Positions 34,082-41,798 of a stretch of DNA of 64,000 bases are shown here, in pieces (position 1 is the stretch's first letter; every line of letters starts with the position of its first letter). Origin of the DNA: Mycolicibacterium sp. CBMA 247 (GTDB lineage Bacteria; Actinomycetota; Actinomycetes; Mycobacteriales; Mycobacteriaceae); NCBI RefSeq assembly GCF_009729095.1, contig NZ_VTGX01000001.1, forward strand, positions 1,612,001-1,676,000, read 5' to 3'. A program made the position numbers and the translations under genes. A model generated the notes under the pieces. That model was not told where the DNA came from and ran no database searches. It worked only from the letters and a program-made list of their open reading frames with translations.

Positions 34082-35218
34082 CTAATATCCCAAATGCTGC
34101 GCCACCCCCATGGCGCGACTCTCCATTGAGCGTACCCATCGCGGATCGAGTATCGGCGTCAATCCACGACCACGGACGTAATCGTCGAATGCCTCGGCGG
34201 TCGTCCACTTGGGACTGTAACCCAGATCCCTGTGCATTCGCGTAGTGTCCATGACCCGGCCGTAGCTCAGATAATTCATCTGATCGTGGTCGAGTTCGGT
34301 GTAACGCGTTGCGCGGCTAAGCGAATTGATCGCCGACAACGCCCCGCGCGGGACCGGAACCCTGATACGTCCCGACCGGCGGATCGCCTGGCTCATCATG
34401 ATGATGCCTGCGGCGCCGATGTTGAACGTGCCCGCCTTGCCGGCCACCGTCGCACGCTCCAGGGCACCGAGGGCGTCCTGTTCGTGCAGCAGTTGCAGCC
34501 GCGCGTCGTACCCGACGACCGACGGGACCACCGGCCCGGCCAGATACCGCGACAGTGCGGTGTCCATCGCCGGCCCGATCATGTTGGCCAGCCGAAGGAT
34601 GGTCACACCGATGTCCGGACGCCTCCGGGCCAGCCCACGGGCGTAGCCCTCGATGTCCATGCTGTCGCGGGCGAACCCGTCACCCGGCGGACGCCGAGCG
34701 CTGCTCTCCTCGCTGAACATCACCGGATCACGAGGGCTCGCGCCGTACACCTCAGAGGTGGACTTGAGCACGACCCGACGCACCGACGGTGTCTTCTGGC
34801 AAGCCGCGAACAGCTGGATCGCGCCCATCACGTTGAGTTCCTTCAACGCTGCCCGGCCTCCGGACCTGGGTGCGTAGGATGCCGCCGCGGCATGCACGAC
34901 GGTGTCCACGTTCCCGTTTCGGATCACCTTGGCGATGAACGGATTGCGAATGTCGGCGCGGACGAACTCGGCCCGCCCCATCCGACGCATCAGGTCCTTG
35001 CTCGGCACCACCGCATCAACGGCGATGACATGCTCGATCAACGGGTTCTGCGCCAGCCTGGCGGTCAGATAACCACCGAGGAACCGGCACGCACCCGTGA
35101 CCAGAACCACTTTCGGAAAGGGGGCCGCTGGTGCGGACTGTGCTTCACCAGAAAGGTCCGCACCAGACGGACCGGGGACTCCCGTCGGGCGTCCACCCGA
35201 ACGACCATCAGAATCCAT
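34082..35218 (-). CDS. galE2: NAD-dependent epimerase/dehydratase (GalE2-like, Rv0501)
   Basis: 378 residues. The Rossmann motif TGACRFLGGYLTARL departs from the usual GxxGxxG (GACRFLGG), as seen in this mycobacterial group. VVHAAAASYAP and VVLKSTSEVYGAS follow. The SDR Tyr-x-x-x-Lys is not obvious: a RRPPGDGFARDSMDIEGYARGL stretch stands where it is expected, so it may bind nucleotide without normal epimerase chemistry. It is the upstream partner of the PlsC-like gene. Confidence 0.82.
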   Translation of the reverse strand: MDSDGRSGGRPTGVPGPSGADLSGEAQSAPAAPFPKVVLVTGACRFLGGYLTARLAQNPLIEHVIAVDAVVPSKDLMRRMGRAEFVRADIRNPFIAKVIRNGNVDTVVHAAAASYAPRSGGRAALKELNVMGAIQLFAACQKTPSVRRVVLKSTSEVYGASPRDPVMFSEESSARRPPGDGFARDSMDIEGYARGLARRRPDIGVTILRLANMIGPAMDTALSRYLAGPVVPSVVGYDARLQLLHEQDALGALERATVAGKAGTFNIGAAGIIMMSQAIRRSGRIRVPVPRGALSAINSLSRATRYTELDHDQMNYLSYGRVMDTTRMHRDLGYSPKWTTAEAFDDYVRGRGLTPILDPRWVRSMESRAMGVAQHLGY

Positions 35219-35247
35219 CGGTTCAGCCTAGCGGCCGCGGCAGAAAG

Positions 35248-35349
35248 CTACTTGCCGAGTTTTCTACGCTGCACTCGAGTGCGTCGAAGCAACTTACGGT
35301 GCTTCTTCTTCGACATACGCTTGCGCCGCTTCTTGATGACTGAGCCCAT
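35248..35349 (-). CDS. 33-residue basic ribosomal-type protein (bS22 / Rv0500B)
   Basis: A frame of 33 codons from ATG (35349) to TAG encodes almost only Lys/Arg with a few others, beginning [19 protein letters not shown]. This matches the actinobacterial bS22-type ribosomal protein Rv0500B in size, charge and location between galE2 and the BldC-like gene. A CCGGGG stretch lies 7 bases before the ATG. It should bind rRNA of the small subunit. Confidence 0.9.
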
Positions 35350-35467
35350 AAACCCCGGTGTCTCCGCTACTCACGCTGATGGTTGACCCGGTCACTTTAC
35401 CCGGGCCAGCCACAGAAACGGAAAACGCCAGCCTGCTCAACGCGTTAGCCCACTGCGGCTACGCCGT

Positions 35468-35695
35468 TTAGCCGGCGTCGAAGTACGAAGACTCCAGCAG
35501 ATCGTGGACAGCCTTGGCGTGGACCCGGAATGATCGACCCACTCGAACCGCAGGCAACTCGCCGTTGTGCACCAACCGGTACACCGTCATCTTCGAGACC
35601 CTCATCAAGCTCGCCACCTCGGCGACCGTCAGAAATTGAGCTCGAGGCTGACCGTCGCCAGCATCGCGCGCCGATGGCCCGTTCATAGACGTCAT
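35468..35695 (-). CDS. BldC/excisionase-type DNA-binding protein (Rv0500A)
   Basis: 75 residues from the ATG at 35695. FLTVAEVASLMRVSKMTVYRLVHNGELPAVRVGRSFRVH is a MerR-like winged helix as in BldC. BldC of Streptomyces binds head-to-tail on AT-rich DNA repeats and controls development; the mycobacterial role is unknown. The N-terminal 20 residues are flexible. The expected neighbours (proC and Rv0500B) confirm identity with Rv0500A. Confidence 0.92.
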   Translation of the reverse strand: MTSMNGPSARDAGDGQPRAQFLTVAEVASLMRVSKMTVYRLVHNGELPAVRVGRSFRVHAKAVHDLLESSYFDAG

Positions 35696-35833
35696 CGCAA
35701 CCCAATCAATCAGGCACGGGCAGTTCCAGCGGCTTCCCCACCGCTGGCACCAACCCACGCATACAAAGGGAGAATAGCGTGGCGGGTGGGGTTACTGCGA
35801 CGGGTGTGGGCTAATCAGTTGGAATTAATCTAA

Positions 35834-36694
35834 TTACTCAGATGTAATTCCGAGCTGCTCAGAGCGCGTTTTCGCGGCCTGAACGGCGTTGGAGACCGCG
35901 GCACGCAGTCCCCCACGCTCCAGTTCCCGCAGCCCAGCGGCCGTGGTCCCGGCCGGCGAGGTCACCATCGCCCGCAATCGGGCCGGTGTGGTGTCCAGCG
36001 CGGTGCCTCCGGCCGCGTTCACCTCATCGAGGCGCTCCAACAGCATCGCCGCCGAGCCGGCCATCGTCTGCACCGCCAGATCGGTGGCCACCGCGCGCGA
36101 CAGCCCCGCGTCCACGCCGGCATCCACCAGGGCCTCGACCAGCAGGAAGAAATACGCGGGCCCGGAGCCCGAAACCGCTGTCACAGCATCCAGCTGCGAT
36201 TCGCTGACGGTGATCACGCCGCCGACCGCATCGAAGATCGACGAGACCTCGTTGAGCTGATCTGCGGTGGCGAACCGGCCCGCCGCCAACGCGCTCACCC
36301 CGCCGCCGACCACGATCGGGGCATTGGGCATCACGCGGATCACCGGCGCACCGGCAGGCAGCTTGGATTCGTAGTACGACGTGCTCACGCCGGCGGCGAT
36401 GGTGACGAACACCTGCTCGGCGGTGTCGGTGTCAGCGCGGACCGCGACCTCGGCGATCTCGTCGATCACATGCTCGACGTCGGCCGGCTTGACCGCGATC
36501 ACCACGTACCCGGCGTTCTCGGCGGCATCGGCAACCGAGGTCACCAGCACCGAGTACTTCTCCGACAGGTACTTGGCCCGGTCCGGATACTTCTCAGCGA
36601 CCACCATGTCCTTGACCTGTCTGCCAGCCCGTAACAGCCCCGACAGCAGCGCTTCGCCCATGCTTCCGCCGCCGATTATCGCGATTCTCGACAT
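35834..36694 (-). CDS. proC: pyrroline-5-carboxylate reductase
   Basis: 286 residues from the ATG at 36694. RIAIIGGGSMGEALLSGLLRAG is the NADPH motif, VVIAVKPADVE and VIRVMPNAPIVVGGGVSALA follow, and AVSGSGPAYFFLLVEALVDAGV the substrate site, then MLLERLDEVNAAGGTALDTTPARLRAMVTSPAGTTAAGLRELE the proline-binding signature. It makes proline from pyrroline-5-carboxylate. Homologue of Rv0500. Confidence 0.97.
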   Translation of the reverse strand: MSRIAIIGGGSMGEALLSGLLRAGRQVKDMVVAEKYPDRAKYLSEKYSVLVTSVADAAENAGYVVIAVKPADVEHVIDEIAEVAVRADTDTAEQVFVTIAAGVSTSYYESKLPAGAPVIRVMPNAPIVVGGGVSALAAGRFATADQLNEVSSIFDAVGGVITVSESQLDAVTAVSGSGPAYFFLLVEALVDAGVDAGLSRAVATDLAVQTMAGSAAMLLERLDEVNAAGGTALDTTPARLRAMVTSPAGTTAAGLRELERGGLRAAVSNAVQAAKTRSEQLGITSE

Positions 36695-36748
36695 GGGCGA
36701 CAGCATTCCATGGACCGCCGGCGTCCGAGCTCATTGACGCCTCCGGCG

Positions 36749-37627
36749 TCAGCTGCCCGCGGGGACCATCGCCAACTGGCGCGTCTGCACGATGATCCGG
36801 CCCTCGCAGTCGACCACGATGTGGTCCTCGTCGAACCAGTCCTGGCCGATCTGCACCGAGGTGCACATCACCCGCAGCCAGCCATCGGCCGGCAATGCCC
36901 GCAGATAGGCCGTCAGCTGGACCGTGGGCGCCCAACCGGTGCGTTCCACGGCAAAGGTCACCGGGGCCGACACATCGCCGCACAGGAGCGCGAACAGCAC
37001 GTCGGGAGCGACACCCTTGGGCCGCACCCAGTACTCGAAAACCGGTGGACCACCGTCGGTGCGCGGCCCCATGGTGTGCAGCGCCGGGCGAATGTCACAG
37101 CCGTGTGCCAGATGCACGACGGGTTCCATCGGGTGACCGGGCCCGATCGGCTCCAGCCCGGGCGGCGGCTCCGGCGTCATCAGCGGCACCACCGGGTTGA
37201 ACGACAGCAGCGGGGGCACGTGGTGTTCGGGCTCGCCGAGGGTGATCGCAGCCCGAACCGCCACTCTCTGCTCTTCGCGCGAGCGCTCATCGCCGACTCT
37301 CTGGTCTTCGCGCGAGCGCTCATCGCCGACCCGGACTCCTTGTCGGAGCTCCACGTCGACCAGGCTGATCCGGCGGCCACGCTTGAGCACCGTGGTGACC
37401 AGGTGCATCGGACCGGGATCCGGAGCCCACAGGTAGTTGGCCGACATCGCGATGGGCTGTATGGCACCGCCCAACTCGGCACGCGCGGCATTGGCACACA
37501 GCGCGAGCATCGCGCCGCCGTGCACCTTGGGTCCGATCGTCCAGTGCTCGTTGAGTTCGCCGTGATAGACCCCGTCGCCGACCGGCGTCAGTGCCATGGC
37601 ATCGGTGAACAGGGTGGAGCCAGTCAT
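36749..37627 (-). CDS. acyl-CoA thioesterase-like protein (Rv0499-like)
   Basis: 292 residues with two hot-dog halves in tandem: LNEHWTIGPKVHGGAMLALCANAARAELG in the N-terminal half and VEYWVRP-like FEYWVRPKGVAPDVLFALLCGDVSAPVTFAVERTGWAPTVQLTAYLRALPADGWLRV in the C-terminal half. This is the TesB-like double hot-dog form. An in-frame 33-base repeat inserts RVGDERSREDQ and RVGDERSREEQ near residue 105-125, a charged loop between the halves. Substrate unknown. The proC gene is 54 bases downstream on the same strand. Confidence 0.85.
   Translation of the reverse strand: MTGSTLFTDAMALTPVGDGVYHGELNEHWTIGPKVHGGAMLALCANAARAELGGAIQPIAMSANYLWAPDPGPMHLVTTVLKRGRRISLVDVELRQGVRVGDERSREDQRVGDERSREEQRVAVRAAITLGEPEHHVPPLLSFNPVVPLMTPEPPPGLEPIGPGHPMEPVVHLAHGCDIRPALHTMGPRTDGGPPVFEYWVRPKGVAPDVLFALLCGDVSAPVTFAVERTGWAPTVQLTAYLRALPADGWLRVMCTSVQIGQDWFDEDHIVVDCEGRIIVQTRQLAMVPAGS
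37263..37328. repeat. 33-base tandem duplication inside the thioesterase gene
   Basis: Copies at 37263-37295 and 37296-37328 differ by one base in 33. The length is a multiple of three, so the frame is kept and 11 residues are doubled. The core TCTTCGCGCGAGCGCTCATCG contains the palindrome AGCGCT and looks like an element that could also occur between genes. Confidence 0.85.
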
Positions 37628-37671
37628 GTGCGTCCTCTGCAGTCGGGGTGCGGGTGGGGCCGTGATCGGGT

Positions 37672-38517
37672 TCAGCGCAACAGGTGTGCACGGGCGAACT
37701 GCAGCGACTCGGTCAACAGCGCCTCACGTTCGGAGGCCGTCTTGGCCGCCGACGTGGTGACCTCCAGGACGACGTGGCCGGAGAAATTGCCTGCCGCCAG
37801 CATCTGGCACACCTCGGCGGTGGGCTGGGTGCCGCGCCCGGGAACGAGATGCTCGTCGGTGGACGCCCCGTTGCCGTCGCACAGATGCAGGTGCACCAGA
37901 CCGTCACCCATACGCTGGGCCATGTCCACGGCATCGGTGCCTGCCGTCGCGGTATGGCTCAGATCGAGCGTGTAGTGCGCGTGATCGCCGTCCAGCGGGT
38001 CGTAGGACGGCGCGAACGCGGAGATACCCGGGCCCGGCCTGCCACCGCGCTTGCGCATCCGCTCGACGGACGTGTCGCCCGCCCCGAAGAACCGGTCCGC
38101 CCGGAACGGGAACATGTTTTCCACCGCCACCAGGACCTCGCTGTCGGCCTCCAGCTGGGCGACCTGCTCGCTGAACCCCTCGGCGTAGCGACGCTGCCAG
38201 CGGAACGGCGGATGCACGACGACGGTCTGTGCGCCCAACTGTTCGGCGGCGCGCACGCTGCGTTCCAGCTTCGGGATCGGGTTGGCCCCCCACACCCGCT
38301 GTGAGATCAGCAGGCAGGGCGCGTGCACCGACAACACCGGCACGCCATAGTGCGCGGACATCTTGGCGACGGCATCGACGTCCTGGCTGACCGATTCCGC
38401 CCACACCATCAGCTCGACGCCGTCATAGCCGAGCCGGGCGGCGTACTCGAAAGCAGCCTCCGTCCTCAGCGGATAGACCGAAGCAGTGGACAGACCGACC
38501 TTGATGGCTGGGCGCAC
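37672..38517 (-). CDS. sugar phosphate isomerase/epimerase-like TIM barrel (Rv0498)
   Basis: 281 residues of the AP-endonuclease-2 TIM-barrel family: KVGLSTASVYPLRTEAAFEYAARLGYDGVELMVW, VLSVHAPCLLI, VVVHPPFRW, VLVAVENMFPFRADR, DLSHTATAG and GLVHLHLCDGNGASTDEHLVPGRG give the metal-binding His/Glu/Asp at the strand ends. Typical activities are keto-sugar or inositol epimerisation, or a lyase. Starting 45 bases upstream of the thioesterase gene on the same strand. Substrate unknown. Confidence 0.88.
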   Translation of the reverse strand: MRPAIKVGLSTASVYPLRTEAAFEYAARLGYDGVELMVWAESVSQDVDAVAKMSAHYGVPVLSVHAPCLLISQRVWGANPIPKLERSVRAAEQLGAQTVVVHPPFRWQRRYAEGFSEQVAQLEADSEVLVAVENMFPFRADRFFGAGDTSVERMRKRGGRPGPGISAFAPSYDPLDGDHAHYTLDLSHTATAGTDAVDMAQRMGDGLVHLHLCDGNGASTDEHLVPGRGTQPTAEVCQMLAAGNFSGHVVLEVTTSAAKTASEREALLTESLQFARAHLLR

Positions 38518-38545
38518 AAAGCTAATTGTGTACTGAGGCTCTGTT

Positions 38546-38592
38546 GCTCCTCGCGTGCGCGGTGCCTGATCGCTCCTCGCGTGCGCAGTGCC
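38546..38592. repeat. two direct 21-base repeats between the Rv0497- and Rv0498-like genes
   Basis: GCTCCTCGCGTGCGCGGTGCC (38546-38566) and its copy at 38572-38592 differ at one base and are separated by TGATC, so the period is 26 bases. They fill most of the gap between two same-strand genes. Confidence 0.75.
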
Positions 38593-39735
38593 CTAACCCG
38601 CCTGCAGCAGCGCCAGCGGCCCGAAGGTGACCAGCGCCCCGACCGCCACCGCAGTCAGCGTGCTGCCGATGTCCTCGGTCTTGCGGACCACCCGCACGCC
38701 ACCGGCCAAGCCGAGGATGACCAGCACGCCGAGCACCAGCGCGACGATGGTGTTCCACTTCCAGAGCTGATCGAAGGCGATGAACAGGCCGGCACCGAAG
38801 GCCACCGCGATGACGCATTGACCGACGATCCACAACCCGCGGACCAGCGGGGAGCTGGGCGGCCGTTCCTCGTCGAATTCGTCGTGCTCACCGAATTCGT
38901 CGGCCTCGACTGCGCCCTCGGCCAGGTCCGCGTCGTGCCCGAGGTCGATGTCGTCGACCTCGGCGCGGCCGCGGGGGCGGCGAGCCATGTCGTCGGCGAC
39001 GGACTCTCCTCCGAACAGCGGACCGAGCGAGGAGTACGAACCGGCCTCGTAGTCGTCGTAGGCAGCGTCATCGAGAGAGTCGGCGTCGTAGGCATCGTGG
39101 ACGTCGCCGATGTCGCGGGGGTCGGCTTCCACCAGCGCGTCGGCGGGCTCGGCCGCACCGTCGTCGTCGAGGTCGTAGAGGGGATCAGGACTCATCCGCT
39201 CGGCGCCGGTGCCCGACGGTTGATAGTCGCGCGCCGGCCGCTTGGACTGCCCGCGGCGCGGGCGCGGCCGGAACTCGACGGGTTCCGGATCGGCGTCGCG
39301 CGCCGCCAGGTGCGCGTCGTAGTCGTCTTCTGCGTCGGTACGCACGACGTCCGGTTCGGCCGGCCGGGCGGGCGGCTTGACCCGAGGGGGCCGGGCCTCG
39401 GCCTGCGGCCGGGGCCCTCCGTTACGGCCTCCGCTGCGGGCCCGCGGTGGCTCGCGCAGCTCGTCACGCGGCTCATCGACGATGGGCTCCACGACGGCGG
39501 TGTCGACCAGAGGATCAGGCCTGGGAACCGGCTCATCGCGGGGTGGGGGCTCGATGTCATCGGTGATGATCGGGATCTCGCCGGTGAGTTCGGCCACGGT
39601 CACCGAGTCGCTGTTACCGCGACGGCGCCGACGGCGACCACCGACCGGGGGTGCCCCGATCGTCCCGTTCTTTGCCAGCAACTCCGCTACCGAGATCGGT
39701 CGGGTGCCGGATGGGCTGTTTTCTGGCTCTGTCAT
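38593..39735 (-). CDS. conserved membrane protein with long disordered N-terminus (Rv0497-like)
   Basis: 380 residues. The first 270 are charged and Pro/Arg/Asp-rich without hydrophobic parts (basic RRRRRRGNSD, then alternating acidic and basic blocks), hence disordered and cytoplasmic. The last 100 residues have about four membrane segments (GLWIVGQCVIAVAFGAGLFIAFDQLW, IVALVLGVLVILGLAGGVRVV, LTAVAVGALVTFGPLALLQAG). Located between ppx and the TIM-barrel gene as in M. tuberculosis. Function unknown; possible serine/threonine kinase substrate judging from composition. Confidence 0.85.
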   Translation of the reverse strand: MTEPENSPSGTRPISVAELLAKNGTIGAPPVGGRRRRRRGNSDSVTVAELTGEIPIITDDIEPPPRDEPVPRPDPLVDTAVVEPIVDEPRDELREPPRARSGGRNGGPRPQAEARPPRVKPPARPAEPDVVRTDAEDDYDAHLAARDADPEPVEFRPRPRRGQSKRPARDYQPSGTGAERMSPDPLYDLDDDGAAEPADALVEADPRDIGDVHDAYDADSLDDAAYDDYEAGSYSSLGPLFGGESVADDMARRPRGRAEVDDIDLGHDADLAEGAVEADEFGEHDEFDEERPPSSPLVRGLWIVGQCVIAVAFGAGLFIAFDQLWKWNTIVALVLGVLVILGLAGGVRVVRKTEDIGSTLTAVAVGALVTFGPLALLQAG

Positions 39736-39765
39736 ACCTATGTTGCCTTTGGGGCTAGCTTTTCC

Positions 39766-40737
39766 TTAACGTCCTGCGTCCCGCGCGGACGTCTCTACCA
39801 AGGCTGTGCCGTCGGCCTCGCTGTCGAGCTTCCGCAGAATCAGCCCTTCGCGCAACGCCCAGGGGCAAATGTCGACGGAATCGATCTCCAGTGCTCGCAT
39901 ACTAGCTTCAGCTACCAAAGCACCGGCCACGATCTGTGGTGCCCGCTCGGCACTCACCCCTTCCAGTTCGGCACGGTCAGCCGCTGTCATCCTAGAGATG
40001 AAAGCTATGAGCTGTCTTAATCCAGCGGCGGTGAGTGTCCGCTTGACCCGTGGGCCTGCGCCCGAGGGGGCCGCCCCGGTCAGCCGGGCCAGCGACCGGA
40101 AGGTCTTCGAGGTCGCCACCCCCAGGTCCGGGTTTCCGGCCCGGCGCATGGTGGCACCGGCGTCGGCGAGTTCGGTGGCCAACCAGTCCCGAAGCATCGC
40201 GACCCGGCGCCGTCCAGGAGGGTCTTCGGCCAACCATTCCCTGGTCAGCCGGCCCGCCCCCAGCGGCAGCGAGAGCGCCACCTCGGGCTCTTCGTCAACC
40301 CCGCTGGACAGTTCCAGCGAGCCGCCGCCGATGTCGATGTTGATGATGCGGCCCGCGCTCCAGCCGTACCAGCGGCGCACCGCCAGGAACGTCAGCCGCG
40401 ATTCGTCGACGCCACTGAGCACGCCGAGCGAAACCCCGGTCTCGGCCCGAACCCTGGCCAGCACCTCCTCGGAGTTGGTGGCGTCACGCACGGCTGAGGT
40501 GGCAAACGCCATCAGTTCGGCGCACCCCGAGCTGGTGGCGATTTTGGCGAACTCGTCGACGGTGGCCACCAGGCTGTCCGCACCCTTGCGGGTCAGCTTG
40601 CCCGAGTTGTCGATGGCTTCCGCGAGGCGCAGGGCCGCCTTGGTGGAGCTCATCGGGGTCGGATGTCCGCCACGGCGGGCATCCACCACGAGGAGATGAA
40701 CCGTGTTACTGCCGACATCGAGCACGCCTAACCGCAC
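39766..40737 (-). CDS. ppx: exopolyphosphatase / (p)ppGpp-type phosphatase (Ppx/GppA)
   Basis: 323 residues. [17 protein letters not shown] is the first nucleotide motif, [15 protein letters not shown] the second, and [22 protein letters not shown] the characteristic loop, all of the ASKHA-fold Ppx/GppA family. Length is that of the short mycobacterial Ppx1 (Rv0496), without the C-terminal HD domain. It removes terminal phosphate from short polyphosphate and so links polyphosphate to the stringent response. Confidence 0.93.
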   Translation of the reverse strand: MRLGVLDVGSNTVHLLVVDARRGGHPTPMSSTKAALRLAEAIDNSGKLTRKGADSLVATVDEFAKIATSSGCAELMAFATSAVRDATNSEEVLARVRAETGVSLGVLSGVDESRLTFLAVRRWYGWSAGRIINIDIGGGSLELSSGVDEEPEVALSLPLGAGRLTREWLAEDPPGRRRVAMLRDWLATELADAGATMRRAGNPDLGVATSKTFRSLARLTGAAPSGAGPRVKRTLTAAGLRQLIAFISRMTAADRAELEGVSAERAPQIVAGALVAEASMRALEIDSVDICPWALREGLILRKLDSEADGTALVETSARDAGR

Positions 40738-40887
40738 TGCACCAACCTAACCGCAGCCGACCAGCGCTTCGTGGCCGGACCTCCTGGAAACTTCGAGACC
40801 GGCATCCCCGGGCTATGGCACGTCCCACCTCGGGTAGTGCCGCGGTTGGGAAATGCGTTCCGGCGTATGGGGGGTAGCGTTTGCGGC

Positions 40888-41718
40888 GTGACAGATGTGC
40901 ATCCAGGCGAAGTGGGACTCGACTTTGCCCGCGAGTGGGTGGAGTTCTATGACCCGGAGGACGCGACACATCTGATCGCGGCCGATATGACGTGGTTGCT
41001 GTCCCGCTGGACGTGCGTCTTCGGCACACCGGCCTGCAAGGGCACCGTCGAGGGCCGCCCGGACGACGGCTGCTGCTCTCATGGCGCGTTCCTTTCTGAC
41101 GACGACGACCGTGCGCGGCTCGATGACGCGGTCAAACAGCTGACCGACGACGACTGGCAGTTCCGGGACAAGGGCCTGGGCCGCAAGGGCTACCTGGAAG
41201 ACGACGAGTACGACGGGAAGCCCAACCAGCGCACCCGAAAGTACAAGGGGGCGTGCATCTTCCTGAACCGCCCGGGATTTCCCGCAGGAGTGGGGTGCGC
41301 GCTGCACAGCAAGGCCCTCAAGCTCGGCGTCGAGCCGCTGACCATGAAGCCCGACGTGTGCTGGCAGTTGCCGATCCGGCGCAGTCAGGAATGGATCACC
41401 CGGCCCGACGACACCCAGATCCTGCGGACCGTCATCACCGAATACGACCGGCGCGGCTGGGGCGAGGGCGGTGCAGACCTGCATTGGTACTGCACGGGTG
41501 ATCCCGCCGCCCATGTCGGCGCCCGCCCGGTGTGGGAGTCCTACGCCCCCGAGCTCACCGCGGTGCTCGGCGAGAAGGCCTACGCCGAGCTGGCCGCGAT
41601 GTGCCGGCGGCGCAGCTCCCTGGGGCTGATCGCGGTGCATCCCGCGACCCGCGCCGCCGAGCAGCAGGGCGATCGCGTCTCCGACACCGGCGGCACACGG
41701 CATTTGTTATCAAAGTGA
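40888..41718 (+). CDS. cysteine-rich conserved protein (Rv0495c-like)
   Basis: 276 residues from a GTG at 40888 (an ATG at 40867 is an alternative). Many conserved cysteines: [51 protein letters not shown]. Such a pattern suggests a metal or Fe-S centre, as in the YkgJ-type proteins, though I cannot name the ligand. The rest is charged and soluble. Divergent from ppx with 150 bases between. It marks the right end of the conserved M. tuberculosis gene order. Confidence 0.8.
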   Translation: MTDVHPGEVGLDFAREWVEFYDPEDATHLIAADMTWLLSRWTCVFGTPACKGTVEGRPDDGCCSHGAFLSDDDDRARLDDAVKQLTDDDWQFRDKGLGRKGYLEDDEYDGKPNQRTRKYKGACIFLNRPGFPAGVGCALHSKALKLGVEPLTMKPDVCWQLPIRRSQEWITRPDDTQILRTVITEYDRRGWGEGGADLHWYCTGDPAAHVGARPVWESYAPELTAVLGEKAYAELAAMCRRRSSLGLIAVHPATRAAEQQGDRVSDTGGTRHLLSK

Positions 41719-41734
41719 CGAATGATTCATTTGT
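41718..41734. promoter_or_regulatory. short palindrome after the Rv0495c-like gene
   Basis: ACGAATGA-T-TCATTTGT pairs 7 of 8 positions about a central T. It lies at the gene stop and 65 bases before the secreted protein ATG, so it could be an operator for that gene. Confidence 0.3.
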
Positions 41735-41798
41735 GAACTGAGCAACAGCAGGGAATGCTAGGCGGCAAAGTTGATGCTCACCCTCCGATGGAGCCGCC

